From contig NZ_CP011456.1 in NCBI RefSeq assembly GCF_001277295.1, positions 372,001 to 436,000 on the forward strand: 64,000 bases of DNA, given 5' to 3'. Origin of the DNA: Anabaena sp. WA102. GTDB taxonomy: Bacteria; Cyanobacteriota; Cyanobacteriia; Cyanobacteriales; Nostocaceae. Below, one piece after another: positions 1-8,670 of the stretch. The notes below the pieces were generated by a model. It worked only from the letters and a program-made list of their open reading frames with translations, made no database searches and was not told the DNA's origin. Numbering within the stretch: position 1 is the stretch's first letter; every line of letters starts with the position of its first letter. A program made the position numbers and the translations under genes.

Positions 1-778
1 TAACTAAAATACTTTTCTCCCTAGAAAAACGTTGATCAGATTGAGTATCGGCACTTTGAATAGCAATTTTTTCTGCAAATACTTTTTGACAAATACTGCG
101 ACTAATCCAACTACCATCTGTAGCTAAATGTTCTTGTTCGGAAATATTTCTAGTGGCAGAATTTATTAACTCTAAATTACCATAATCATCGATTTTTACT
201 AATAGGGCTAATCGGTCAATACTATCAAGATAACGAAAAACCACCTGTTGTACTTGGAAGAAAATTTCCTCAATAGATGCAGCAGCACAAAGATTTTTAG
301 CTATATCTACCAAATCTTTAAGACGAGCAATAGTTTCATTTTGATTATTGTTATTGCTATTAATAGTATTAGCACTTATCCATTGTTGTTGTAGTTCCTC
401 AACATTCCGAAAAATTGTTTTTTGTAGTTGAGTATTGACCTTTTCTAAAAATATATTAGTATTACCATTTGTATTTATATTTTTGAATTTTACTAATAAT
501 TTAATGTTGCCCAAGGAAATTACATCATTATTAGCTAATTCTTGGATACCCGTAATCAAATACTGATTAACTTGCGTACCATTTTTACTACCTAAATCCT
601 GAATAGTCCACACATGATCAGAACTTTTGACGATTCGCGCATGATTGCGAGAAATTCCTTCAATGGGTAATACCATGTCACATTCTGGCAACCGTCCAAT
701 CATAAATACATCTTTATCTACTGGAACTAATGTTTCGGTATGTCCTTCTTGCTGGAAAACGAGGGTAAGTTGATTCAT
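1..778 (-). CDS. FHA-GAF domain signalling protein (C-terminus outside window)
   Basis: The gene runs off the left edge, so only the first ~259 codons are seen. The N-terminus (residues ~1-100) is a forkhead-associated domain, which binds phosphothreonine peptides: it has the IGR strand (MIGRLPECD), the GISRNHARI segment and DLGSKNGTQVN. An Asn-rich linker follows, then from about residue 150 a GAF-like region ending in a typical SWISRSICQKV segment. In cyanobacteria FHA-GAF modules usually precede an adenylate cyclase, PP2C/SpoIIE phosphatase or GGDEF output domain, but that part is missing here, so the output cannot be named. The ATG at 776-778 is the first start after upstream stops. The domain assignment is confident; the cellular role is unknown. 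Confidence 0.8.
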   Translation of the reverse strand, partial: MNQLTLVFQQEGHTETLVPVDKDVFMIGRLPECDMVLPIEGISRNHARIVKSSDHVWTIQDLGSKNGTQVNQYLITGIQELANNDVISLGNIKLLVKFKNINTNGNTNIFLEKVNTQLQKTIFRNVEELQQQWISANTINSNNNNQNETIARLKDLVDIAKNLCAAASIEEIFFQVQQVVFRYLDSIDRLALLVKIDDYGNLELINSATRNISEQEHLATDGSWISRSICQKVFAEKIAIQSADTQSDQRFSREKSILV

Positions 779-828
779 GACTGTTATATCAGGCTCGAAG
801 CTAAGGGCGCAAGTATCAGTGCAATTAT

Positions 829-1036
829 ACTGTAAACGGTTCATAGTTTAACCAAATATGAAACCCCTCTGGTAAACCTCTCCAGTATTAGGGAACACCA
901 AAAAATAAATTACCCCCTTTAATCTCCCGGATGCTTTGGGAAGGTGGGGGGGTAGGGGAGGTGGGGGGGGTAGGGGAGGTGAGGGGGTAGGGGAGGTGGG
1001 GGAGGGGGTTAGGTTTCTGGAGATTATCGGTTTCAT
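829..1036. repeat. Dispersed repeat followed by G-rich tandem array
   Basis: Positions ~832-868 (core GGTTCATAGTTTAACC) recur in inverted orientation near 55030-55070, so this is a dispersed intergenic repeat. From ~936 to 1010 there is an imperfect G-rich array of units like GGGGAGGT. The end (~1040-1062) resembles the CTTTTCAAACA..CCTCT terminus of element D. A 62-codon Pro-rich ORF across it is repeat-derived and not a gene. Confidence 0.7.
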
Positions 1037-1092
1037 CTAATACTTTTCAAACACCCTCTAATGCTAATTTTGAAAATATCACAAATTAGTAT

Positions 1093-1974
1093 TTAAAATG
1101 GTGGTAATTCTAAGGAAATATTACCCAAAAGTCCTTTCCGAAAATCGGTGATCATTTGTCTGGCAGCACGTTCTACATCACCTTTATAACGATGTTCTGC
1201 TAAGACTTGTAAGTAGTCTTCTCCTGTGTGGATGATGGAATCTATCTCATACCGTGACAGTAATGGATGTGGTGGTAATAAATGAGAATGTGTTTCCTGA
1301 AGTTCGTTAAGTATATCTACGAATGCTGCGGCTATGAGTTGATTGTCATAAGCTGCTTCACCAATATCGTCACAAATAGCTAATTTGACGGCTGCGGCTT
1401 GGCTGTCCAGTCTGGCAGGAATGACACCAGGGGCATCCAGTAATTGTAATTGATCAGAAATTCTTACCCACCGCAGTTGCCTAGTAACACCGGGACGGGC
1501 AGCGCTTTCTACGACTCGTTTTCCTATCAACCTGTTAATTAAGGCTGATTTACCGACATTGGGAAAACCAATGACGACAGCCCGGACGGGACGGGGTAAC
1601 ATTCCTCTGTCTGTGCGGCGTTGGTTAAGTTCAATACCTGCTGCTTGGGCGGCTTTGGCTATGGCGGTGACACCTTGACCATGTTGGGCGTTGGTAAAAT
1701 ATGGAACTTCGCCTTGATTTTTAAACCACTCTATCCAGCGCGATCGCACTTGTGGCAAAATCATATCTACCCGGTTGAGTACCAATATCCTGGCTTTTGT
1801 CCCCACCCATTCATTCATTTGGGGGTGATTTGTAGTTATAGGAATACGGGCATCTCTTACTTCTAAAACCACATCAACCCGTTTTAGCTGTTCTTTGAGA
1901 TTTTTTTCAGCTTTGGCAATGTGTCCGGGATACCATTGAATCAAATTTAATTTGTAATTTTGTGTGATTGACAT
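1093..1974 (-). CDS. ylqF: Ribosome biogenesis GTPase YlqF/RbgA
   Basis: This 293-residue protein is a circularly permuted GTPase of the YlqF/RbgA family, which acts in late assembly of the 50S ribosomal subunit in the cytoplasm. The permuted motif order is visible: the G4 motif NRVD at residues 67-70 comes before the G1/P-loop GFPNVGKSALIN (136-147) and the G3 motif DAPG (180-183). The N-terminal WYPGHIAKA signature (14-22) is typical. The length fits the family (~280-300). The start ATG lies close to the family N-terminus. It sits alone between repeats and a convergently unrelated spacer; the VOC gene upstream is on the same strand with only a short gap, so co-transcription is possible. Confidence 0.93.
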   Translation of the reverse strand: MSITQNYKLNLIQWYPGHIAKAEKNLKEQLKRVDVVLEVRDARIPITTNHPQMNEWVGTKARILVLNRVDMILPQVRSRWIEWFKNQGEVPYFTNAQHGQGVTAIAKAAQAAGIELNQRRTDRGMLPRPVRAVVIGFPNVGKSALINRLIGKRVVESAARPGVTRQLRWVRISDQLQLLDAPGVIPARLDSQAAAVKLAICDDIGEAAYDNQLIAAAFVDILNELQETHSHLLPPHPLLSRYEIDSIIHTGEDYLQVLAEHRYKGDVERAARQMITDFRKGLLGNISLELPPF

Positions 1975-1998
1975 TTATTGTTTGTTAGTTGTCATTGG

Positions 1999-2409
1999 TC
2001 ATTGATCATAATATTTGCCTGGTCCCTGTTGATGAGATTGATGTAAAATTAAACGGTTGCCGTCGGGGTCGTAGGCATAAATTTCTTGTCCGTGAGAAGC
2101 TATAGAAATGTCTCTTTGTGAGGTACAGCCTAAATATGTCAGGTGAGATATGGCAGTTTCTAAATTATTCACTTCCAAACATAAACTGAGCGGACTTTGG
2201 GAATTAACAACAAATTCTGGCTCATTTGTTGATTTAGGTTTAAAAATACCTAACTTTAAACCAGCAATGTGAAACTCAGCATAGATATGGGGAATAAGTT
2301 TCTTTGGTTTTTGTTCTAGTAATTGAGTATAAAAGCTGACTATATTATCAAAATTAACTGTGGCTATAGTAACGATAACACTATTATATTGCATATTTAT
2401 ATTTACCAT
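1999..2409 (-). CDS. VOC-superfamily (glyoxalase/bleomycin-resistance-like) protein
   Basis: This 136-residue protein has the single-domain vicinal oxygen chelate fold pattern: an N-terminal strand VIVTIATVNFDNIVSFYTQLL, a central FHIAGLKLGIF, a second module LSLCLEVNNLETAISHL, and the C-terminal AYDPDGNRLILHQ, where the final Glu of metal-binding members is replaced by Gln-containing sequence. VOC proteins are metal-dependent isomerases, dioxygenases or binding proteins; no substrate can be inferred. The gene is 25 bp upstream of ylqF on the same strand. Confidence 0.75.
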   Translation of the reverse strand: MVNINMQYNSVIVTIATVNFDNIVSFYTQLLEQKPKKLIPHIYAEFHIAGLKLGIFKPKSTNEPEFVVNSQSPLSLCLEVNNLETAISHLTYLGCTSQRDISIASHGQEIYAYDPDGNRLILHQSHQQGPGKYYDQ

Positions 2410-3278
2410 AGATTTGTCACAAGAGCGCAGTTAATTCACTCTTACAGCAGAATTCACCGAGTCAGGGTTAAATAAGGCACTCTTTTTAGCATACTACTGT
2501 TCTCTACTCTTGCACAACTGTGAGCGATCGTTAACTTTTTTCTTAGAAGTCATGATCTTGCGAGTAATATCCTCTAGTTGCTATGTATTCGTTTAAGTAA
2601 GTGAACAAAATAAAAATGAGGGGTATTGCGTTTTTTAAAATGGCTGAAACTCAATCAGAATCTCGTATTGAGACAACTTTACATACCGTTATATACCTTT
2701 AAATTTTTCTGTTCACCTACTTATGTTCAATAATTATCTAAAAGATTTGGATTTAATGTGGGGGTAGCGCCCCCGTGCCTACCCCGGTATTTGGGGCAAC
2801 CACGGGGGGTTTGCCCCTACAAAATTATTGGTTTAGAGATTTTTAAAATTTTTAAGGTTTCAATGTCATGAAACCTTAAAATGAGAATTGCTCTAAAATC
2901 AAAGATTTGGGCATACAAAGCTCAAAAAGCGATGGGAAGATGTTTTTCAATGTTTTGTAAAATTGTTAATGAACTCATATTTATTTTGGGTTGCAAAACT
3001 GCCACTATTCTATATCAATAAAACCAAGTCAAAATATTATTAAATAATAGATATTCTAGATATTCCTTTAGATAGATATAAATAAGTCGGGAATATTTTT
3101 ATTCAAACTAAATAATGATTACTATAGACAAAACCAAATAATTGATGCTCCGTTATACTAGAACCATATTACTGTATTGTATAATCAGTTAAGTCTCAAC
3201 CTTTTAATCATCCTGCACTGAGATTTTCAGTAAATTGATGTAAATAATTCCATATACAAACTACAAAAGGCAGCTAAA
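2410..3278. other. Long gene-free spacer with dispersed repeats
   Basis: No convincing gene is visible. The spacer contains sequences resembling the ends of element A (AAGTAAGTGAACA near 2597 and TGTTCACCTACTTA near 2710, facing each other), and a GC-rich imperfect palindrome at ~2760-2822 built from GGGGTAGCGCCCCC and GGGGTTTGCCCC type arms, which looks like a dispersed repeat. The rest is AT-rich and presumably contains the promoter of the lipid kinase gene downstream. Confidence 0.5.
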
Positions 3279-4148
3279 ATGAGTATCCGCGCACTATTGT
3301 TAGTAAATAGTAATTCCCGTAAAGGACAAGAACGTTACCAAGAAGCGATAAATTGTTTCAATAAATTGGGTTTAGAGATAATTACAGAATCTACAGAACA
3401 TCCAAATCAATTAGGTGATTTGATTCGGCATTATCAACAAGAAATAAATTTGGTAATTGTGGGTGGCGGTGATGGTACACTTAATGCTGCTATTGAGGCG
3501 ATAGTTGAGACTCAATTACCTTTGGGTATTTTACCATTAGGAACTGCTAACGACTTAGCAAGGACTTTAGGAATTCCTAACTCTTTAATAGAAGCGTGTC
3601 AAATTATTGCTTCTGGAAAGTTACGGAGGATTGATTTAGGTTCTGTAAATGGCAAATATTTTTTTAATGTGGCTAGTTTGGGGTTAAGTGTAAAAATTAC
3701 TCAACAATTAACTAAGGAAATTAAACGGCGTTGGGGTATATTTGCTTATGCGGCAATTGCATTCCAAGTAATTTGGAAATCCCGCCCTTTTAGTGCAGAA
3801 ATTCGCATGAATGATGAATCAATTTATGTTAAAACTGTGCAAATTGCTGTGGGTAATGGTCGCTATTATGGTGGGGGGATGGCTGTAGTTCACGATGCAG
3901 CTATAGATGATCAAAGGCTGGATCTTTATAGCTTAGAAATTGATCATTGGTGGCAAATTCTGCCTTTGCTGCCGGCTATGCGTCAAGGACGACATATTCA
4001 TTCGCCAAATGTTCGCGCCCTGGAAGGTCAGGAAATCACAGTATACACTCGCAGACCCCATTCTATTAATACAGATGGAGAAATCACCACCCATACTCCG
4101 GCTGTGTTTCGGGTTGTTCCTCAAGCGATCGCTGTTTTAGCTCCCTAA
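3279..4148 (+). CDS. YegS/DAGK-like lipid kinase
   Basis: This 289-residue protein belongs to the diacylglycerol/sphingosine kinase-like family. The nucleotide-binding motif GGGDGT is at residues 62-67 and the second conserved segment PLGTANDLARTLG at ~86-98; the C-terminal lobe contains VGNGRYYGGGM and NTDGE, both typical. Family members phosphorylate lipids such as diacylglycerol or phosphatidylglycerol with ATP at the membrane face; the substrate here is unknown. The length is normal and the ATG at 3279 opens directly with the family N-terminal strand (RALLLVNSNSRKG). Confidence 0.88.
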   Translation: MSIRALLLVNSNSRKGQERYQEAINCFNKLGLEIITESTEHPNQLGDLIRHYQQEINLVIVGGGDGTLNAAIEAIVETQLPLGILPLGTANDLARTLGIPNSLIEACQIIASGKLRRIDLGSVNGKYFFNVASLGLSVKITQQLTKEIKRRWGIFAYAAIAFQVIWKSRPFSAEIRMNDESIYVKTVQIAVGNGRYYGGGMAVVHDAAIDDQRLDLYSLEIDHWWQILPLLPAMRQGRHIHSPNVRALEGQEITVYTRRPHSINTDGEITTHTPAVFRVVPQAIAVLAP

Positions 4149-4358
4149 CTATCATCTTAAACTATGATTTACCTGATTCATCTGATTTACTTGATGATAT
4201 CTTGACTATTATTTATGTAATTAAACAGCAGGTTGCCAGTCAACGAGGTAAAAAATCAACATCAAAACTCCTATCTGTCAACAAGTAAGCATCTAGAGGG
4301 GTTCACTCCTCAATTTTGCTGTATTATAAGAATCACAAAAATCATTAAAATCATAGTT

Positions 4359-4964
4359 ATGAATTTACGCTTTTCTCAAGAAATTAAATCTCTTCTAGAA
4401 CGTTTAAGTGAACAACCGCTAACTTTAGGTGATATCCTCGCAGAAACTTCCGAACGGGGTTTTAGTTTGGTAATCACATTACTGGTATTACCTTTTTTAT
4501 TTCCTATGCCTCCAGGCTTGACTAGTCCTTTAGGCGGTGCTTGTTTATTATTATCATTGCAAATGGTTTTAGGAAGAAAAACGCCTTGGCTACCCAAAAA
4601 AATTGCTAATTATAAATTTCCCAACGCTTTCGCTAAAATCATCTTACAAAATCTGCGTCGTGTTACCAGGATATTAGAAAAAATTGCCCGTCCCCGATTA
4701 CAAAAAGTCGCTAATCATGCTTGGATTTGGCGATTTAACGGGCTGTGCATCTCTTGGTTAACAATATTATTAATTTCCCCCATTCCTTTTACCAATCCTA
4801 TTCCGACTGTGGGGATTTTACTTTTAGCCGTTGCGACCATTGAATCGGATGGTTTACTAATGTGTATTAGCTATATTGCTACTCTTTTAATTACTATACT
4901 ATTTGGTTTTATTGGTTATGCCCTATGGTTAGCCCCCAATTTACTGCCTGCTATTTTCAAATAA
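4359..4964 (+). CDS. ExoD-family membrane protein
   Basis: This ~201-residue integral membrane protein resembles ExoD, named for exopolysaccharide synthesis in rhizobia but biochemically uncharacterised. It starts with the cytoplasmic helix RFSQEIKSLLERL, followed by TLGDILAETSERGFSLVITLLVLPFLFPMPPG, the hallmark of the family, and further hydrophobic segments near residues 60-85, 125-155 and 170-195. The frame is open 42 codons further upstream, but that extension has no family similarity, so the ATG at 4359, which opens directly with the conserved helix, is preferred. Confidence 0.8.
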   Translation: MNLRFSQEIKSLLERLSEQPLTLGDILAETSERGFSLVITLLVLPFLFPMPPGLTSPLGGACLLLSLQMVLGRKTPWLPKKIANYKFPNAFAKIILQNLRRVTRILEKIARPRLQKVANHAWIWRFNGLCISWLTILLISPIPFTNPIPTVGILLLAVATIESDGLLMCISYIATLLITILFGFIGYALWLAPNLLPAIFK

Positions 4965-5016
4965 AATTTTTGACATTTCCTATGACAAGTTGCTAAAATA
5001 GAAATCCCAAAGCCAA

Positions 5017-5043
5017 GAAAAACCCCCAACTAAAAGCTGAGGG
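5017..5043 (-). terminator. Intrinsic terminator of a decayed minus-strand gene
   Basis: Read on the minus strand, CCCTCAGC - TTTTA - GTTGGGGG forms a stem-loop followed by TTTTT. It lies 11 bp after the stop of the minus-strand fragment at 5055-5144. Confidence 0.6.
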
Positions 5044-5054
5044 TAATAGTTTAA

Positions 5055-5144
5055 TTAAGGTGCATCTACTATTTGAGTATCCATTGCCTGTCTTCCTCCA
5101 TCCGGATAGTTTGGGTGGAACTTTGATTTTTCTATGCTGCTAAA
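5055..5144 (-). pseudogene. C-terminal gene fragment, 29 codons
   Basis: The minus strand encodes a peptide ending FHPNYPDGGRQAMDTQ then IVDAP before a TAA stop. It has no start codon and is closed upstream by a TAG directly before the first codon. The residue composition looks like real protein, and a terminator follows, so this is probably the 3' remnant of a lost gene. The family is not recognised. Confidence 0.4.
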
Positions 5145-5149
5145 CTACC

Positions 5150-5182
5150 AGATCCCCGACTTCTTTAAGAAGTCGGGGATCT
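5150..5182. repeat. Palindromic dispersed repeat
   Basis: The perfect inverted repeat AGATCCCCGACTTCTT / AAGAAGTCGGGGATCT recurs almost identically at 40375-40405. It is a REP-like intergenic palindrome, here lodged between two decayed minus-strand fragments. Confidence 0.8.
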
Positions 5183-5357
5183 AATATCTTAAATGTAGCA
5201 CGGCTAACCATGCGGCTGATAGTAACCCAGCAATACTCAAAGTTACGCCACTAAAAGGATTTTTAACAGCCACGTTTTCGGCAAAAGTCCAAGTAAATTG
5301 GGTGCTTTTACCGTCAACTTTAATATCATCAGGAGTAATCCCACTGGCAAAATCAGC
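5181..5357 (-). pseudogene. 3' fragment of a gene with C-terminal membrane helix
   Basis: The minus strand encodes 58 residues without a start codon: a soluble stretch (ITPDDIKVDGKSTQFTWTF) then a hydrophobic helix (GVTLSIAGLLSAAWLAVLHL) before TAG. An in-frame TAA lies directly upstream of the first codon. It looks like the C-terminus of a lost membrane-anchored protein. The family is not recognised. Confidence 0.4.
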
Positions 5358-5541
5358 TTAAAAAAAATAATAATAGTGAACTTTGGAGTAATTGAGTACC
5401 AAATTGCAGTAATTCCTGGGGATGTGATGAACTACCCCGTTTATTCTAGTAATAGGTGGTGGGTAATTGGTAATTGGTAATAAGTAATTATCCCCTGTCC
5501 CCTTGCATCCTGTTCTCTATTTTCTGAAATAATATTAAGAT

Positions 5542-7140
5542 ATGGCGATCGCTATTGATTTTGGCACAAGTAACACAGTTATCACTCGTTGGAATCCTGT
5601 CACTCAACAAGCAGAAACCCTGAATTTGCCTGGGTTATCAGCGCAACAATTCCTCAACCCACCACTAATACCCAGCTTGGTTTATGTAGAAAATGCCAGC
5701 ACGGAGACAATTATAGCTGGACAACAGGTATGCGATCGCGGTTTAGATATAAAAACTGATCAAAGATTTTTCCGTAACTTTAAACGCGGAATCGGTGCAG
5801 ATATTCAGGGTTTTTTACCAGAACTGGATGGTAAAAACATTACCTTTGAACAAGTAGGAAAATGGTTTTTAAGCCAGGTAATTGCCGAATTAGCCATCCT
5901 GGAAGGGAACATAGATTCCTTAGTTTTAACTGCACCTGTAGACAGCTTTGAAGCCTATCGTTACTGGTTAGGGAAAGTTTGTCAATCACTACCCGTCGCA
6001 CAAATACGAATGTTGGATGAACCCACCGCTGCGGCTTTAGGGTATGGTTTAGCAGATCAAGGAACTCTCTTGGTTGTTGACTTTGGTGGAGGAACATTAG
6101 ATTTGTCTTTGGTAAGCTTAGATCAGGGGAAACAGGCTAAAACCAAACCTTTAGGATTTCTCCTTAAATGGGGTGATAAAACTCTAGGTGAAGATTCTAA
6201 ACAAAAGCCTAAAACAGCCCGTGTATTAGCTAAAGCAGGGCAAAATCTCGGCGGAACTGATATTGATAATTGGATAGTAGATTATTTTGCAAAAACCCAG
6301 GGATTACCAGTTAGTTCTCTCACCGCACGACTCGCAGAACGAGTGAAAATTCAGTTATCTACCCATGATCAAGCTAGTGAAGTTTATTTTAATGATCAAA
6401 CTTTTGAAAGTTATGAAATGGATCTTGATCGTTACACCTTTGAAAATATTTTGAAAGAAAACGGATTTTTCGATAAGCTGCATGATTCAATGATGACATT
6501 ACTACAGCAAGCGCGACGCTATGGCATAGAAATTGATGATATTAATGCAGTATTATTAGTTGGTGGAACTGTACAATTACCAGTGGTGCAGACATGGATA
6601 GAACAATATTTTGAACCAGAAAAAATCCGTCGTCGTCTGCCTTTTGAAGCGATCGCACATGGTGCATTACAAATCACCCAAGGCATAGAAATCAAAGACT
6701 ACCTTTATCATAGCTATGGTGTGCGTTATTGGGATCGCCGTAATCAACGTCATAGTTGGCATCCTATCATTAAAACCGGACAACCTTACCCGATGACTCA
6801 ACCCGTAGAATTAGTTTTAGGTGCTTCCGTAGACAATCAACCCAGCATTGAGTTAATTATCGGGGAATTAGGTGCAGAAAAAGGTGCGACAGAGATATAC
6901 TTTGATGGCGATCGCCTAATTACTCGTCAGCTTGATACTCGTGTAACTACCGTTAAACCCCTTAATGATAGTGTAAATGCCAGTAAAATCGCCAAACTCA
7001 AACCTCCAGGATTTCCCGGCAGAGATCGCATTAAAATCTATTTTCAAGTAGATGAACAAAGGTTTTTAAGAATTACAGTTGAAGACCTATTAACCAACAA
7101 CACCTTGGTAGAAAATCAACTTGTGGCGCAATTAAGTTGA
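5542..7140 (+). CDS. Hsp70-like ATPase
   Basis: This 532-residue protein has the actin/Hsp70 ATPase fold. Phosphate-1 is AIDFGTSNTV (residues 4-13), the connect-1 motif is LDEPTAAALGYG, phosphate-2 is VVDFGGGTLDLSLV and the adenosine motif is LLVGGTVQLPVVQ. The C-terminal part is shorter than in DnaK (~630 residues) and lacks a recognisable full substrate-binding domain and EEVD-like tail, so it is a DnaK-related chaperone-like protein rather than DnaK. An insertion rich in Lys/Gln (SLDQGKQAKTKPLGFLLKWG) follows phosphate-2. No co-chaperone gene is adjacent. Client and function are unknown. Confidence 0.85.
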   Translation: MAIAIDFGTSNTVITRWNPVTQQAETLNLPGLSAQQFLNPPLIPSLVYVENASTETIIAGQQVCDRGLDIKTDQRFFRNFKRGIGADIQGFLPELDGKNITFEQVGKWFLSQVIAELAILEGNIDSLVLTAPVDSFEAYRYWLGKVCQSLPVAQIRMLDEPTAAALGYGLADQGTLLVVDFGGGTLDLSLVSLDQGKQAKTKPLGFLLKWGDKTLGEDSKQKPKTARVLAKAGQNLGGTDIDNWIVDYFAKTQGLPVSSLTARLAERVKIQLSTHDQASEVYFNDQTFESYEMDLDRYTFENILKENGFFDKLHDSMMTLLQQARRYGIEIDDINAVLLVGGTVQLPVVQTWIEQYFEPEKIRRRLPFEAIAHGALQITQGIEIKDYLYHSYGVRYWDRRNQRHSWHPIIKTGQPYPMTQPVELVLGASVDNQPSIELIIGELGAEKGATEIYFDGDRLITRQLDTRVTTVKPLNDSVNASKIAKLKPPGFPGRDRIKIYFQVDEQRFLRITVEDLLTNNTLVENQLVAQLS

Positions 7141-7215
7141 TTATAGCGGTTTTTTTCCATTGCTATGCAATATAGAGTGAAAATTACACGCTTCTGCAAG
7201 ATTAATGAGTAAAAT

Positions 7216-7467
7216 TTACGATAACTCATTTTTAGTCAGCTTTTTAGATACCCAGCTAATAATACCACTAAGTAACGCACCGCCCATCAATATACCAATA
7301 GCGGGGTTAAATACTGGTATCCACAGTTGGTGCCACAAATCTAATCCCAGGTTAATTCCAGAAGCATCACCGATCACGGCTATCACAAGCCACCCAAAAC
7401 CAAAAATTACTAGGAAAACATCAGCAACTAATATGAAATTAAGCCAGTTTAATAATTTGTCTTTCAT
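7216..7467 (-). CDS. Small two-helix membrane protein
   Basis: This 83-residue hypothetical protein has two clear hydrophobic segments: WLNFILVADVFLVIFGFGWLV (residues ~8-28) and FNPAIGILMGGALLSGIISWV (~53-73), ending in a basic tail KKLTKNELS. It looks like an inner-membrane or thylakoid protein of unknown function. Convergent with the Hsp70-like gene. Confidence 0.6.
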   Translation of the reverse strand: MKDKLLNWLNFILVADVFLVIFGFGWLVIAVIGDASGINLGLDLWHQLWIPVFNPAIGILMGGALLSGIISWVSKKLTKNELS

Positions 7468-7474
7468 TTTGATT

Positions 7475-7618
7475 AGTTAGTTGTCAGTTGTCAGTTGTCA
7501 GTTGTCCATTGTCCGTTGTCCGTTGTCCGTTGTCCGTTGTCCGTTGTCCGTTGTCCGTTGTCATCAGTAAAATTCCGCTCCCCCTACTCCCCCTACTCCC
7601 CCTACTCCCCCTACTCCC
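7475..7618. repeat. Heptamer array (TTGTCCG type) and C-rich array
   Basis: Positions ~7475-7560 are tandem 7-bp units changing from AGTTGTC to CGTTGTC; ~7578-7618 are units of CCCCTACT-type. They resemble the short tandemly repeated repetitive (STRR) heptamers known from heterocystous cyanobacteria. The second array reaches to the stop codon of the following TPR gene. Confidence 0.85.
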
Positions 7619-8040
7619 TATTCTTCAAATAACCATTTTTTAACTTTGGCTAAATTTTTCCAATCAGGTTTTCTGGTTAAACCATCTTCAATGCTATTTT
7701 TGACTTCTTCTTGCCATTCTTCATTGACAAATATCAATTGTTGTGCTACGTCAATGTGTTCCCGCAAACCTTTTTGACCTGTTTCTAGCATAGCTAAGGC
7801 TAGATTAATTCTGCCTTGTGGGTCTTGGGGATTGAGTTTCACGGCTTTATTAGCAGCGTTAAAAGCTAATTTACCTTTGTTATCAAGAAGATATAACCAA
7901 GCTAAACAAATCCAGGCTGAACTGGCTTTAGGAGAGCGATCGCATACCTCTTTAAATACAGGAATCAAGGATTCTACAGATTCTCCAGCTTTATAACGTT
8001 CTAAACCTGTATCAAACAGGGAATCAATTGTATTAGTCAT
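7618..8040 (-). CDS. TPR-repeat protein
   Basis: This 140-residue soluble protein has tetratricopeptide-like helices: residues ~10-35 (LERYKAGESVESLIPVFKEVCDR), ~40-65 (SSAWICLAWLYLLDNKGKLAFNAANKAVKLNPQDPQ shows the canonical spacing) and ~74-100. TPRs mediate protein-protein contacts; no partner is suggested by the neighbourhood. The C-terminus (GLTRKPDWKNLAKVKKWLF) is conserved-looking. Its stop is flush with a repeat array. Confidence 0.7.
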   Translation of the reverse strand: MTNTIDSLFDTGLERYKAGESVESLIPVFKEVCDRSPKASSAWICLAWLYLLDNKGKLAFNAANKAVKLNPQDPQGRINLALAMLETGQKGLREHIDVAQQLIFVNEEWQEEVKNSIEDGLTRKPDWKNLAKVKKWLFEE

Positions 8041-8209
8041 TTGTCAGTTGTCAGTTGTTAGTTGTCAATTGTAAATCAGGGGTTTTCGCGTCAAGCTTAA
8101 TAATTTATGGGAAAGATTGCTTCTCTATATTCCTGGTGCAAACAAATATTCTAACTTCTAACTCAGTGAATCCTCACAATATTATCAGAAATCAGGCTTA
8201 AACCCCCGG

Positions 8210-8670
8210 AATTGACACCTAAAAATCCCAAAAGTTTTTAGGTGTTAATGTCTTTTAAGCCGGGGATGTACGCGAAGCGTTCCCGAAGGGTAAGCCGTGT
8301 GAGGGATAAATCTCCCAGCGACTTATGATGTTATAGTATTTTTAACAGGAAAGGTAATCAACCTGTATAAAAACCTAACTGCCCAACGGTAATCTGTACC
8401 TTGAGAATTAAATCTATGCGGTTCTACTGCATTGTTCACGTTTTCTCCCTAGCAGTAGGTAAAAGATTTATACAGAGCGTGACGAATCAGAATTTTGAAA
8501 CAGGAAAGTTTCAAGTTAAACAGGACTTGCAGCAATGCAACTACGGTCGGGCAGACCGAAAGTTAACGCTTGGGGAGAGTCCCATCTCTGAGGTAGATAA
8601 CGCAAGGAGTCTAGTTTAAGTGGTCTCGTTGAACCAAGAATCCCCGTGTCTTTAGACAGGGGAGTGTCAA
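8210..8670 (+). mobile_element. Orphan IS200/IS605-type remnant with TnpB-RNA-like right end
   Basis: The right end has a hairpin (CCCCGTGTC, loop TTTA, GACAGGGG at 8642-8662) followed by GTGTCAA, like the IS608-type right ends that finish in TCAA. Upstream, ~8515-8640 is rich in short GC stems (ACGGTCGGGCAGACCG; GGAGAGTCCCATCTC), the pattern expected of a TnpB-associated guide RNA scaffold; the frame over it ends in LTLGESPISEVDNARSLV, which may be a residual TnpB C-terminus. No transposase remains. A hairpin-bearing segment at ~8216-8250 (GACACCTAAAAA / TTTTTAGGTGT) could be the left end; that boundary is uncertain. An IscB/HEARO-type RNA is an alternative. Confidence 0.5.

Noticed and set aside
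848..1036. Pro-rich 62-codon ORF
   Set aside because: It is the reverse reading of a G-rich tandem array and dispersed repeat.
5298..5480. 60-codon plus-strand ORF
   Set aside because: It is antisense to a decayed minus-strand fragment and ends in a GGTAATTGGTAA repeat.
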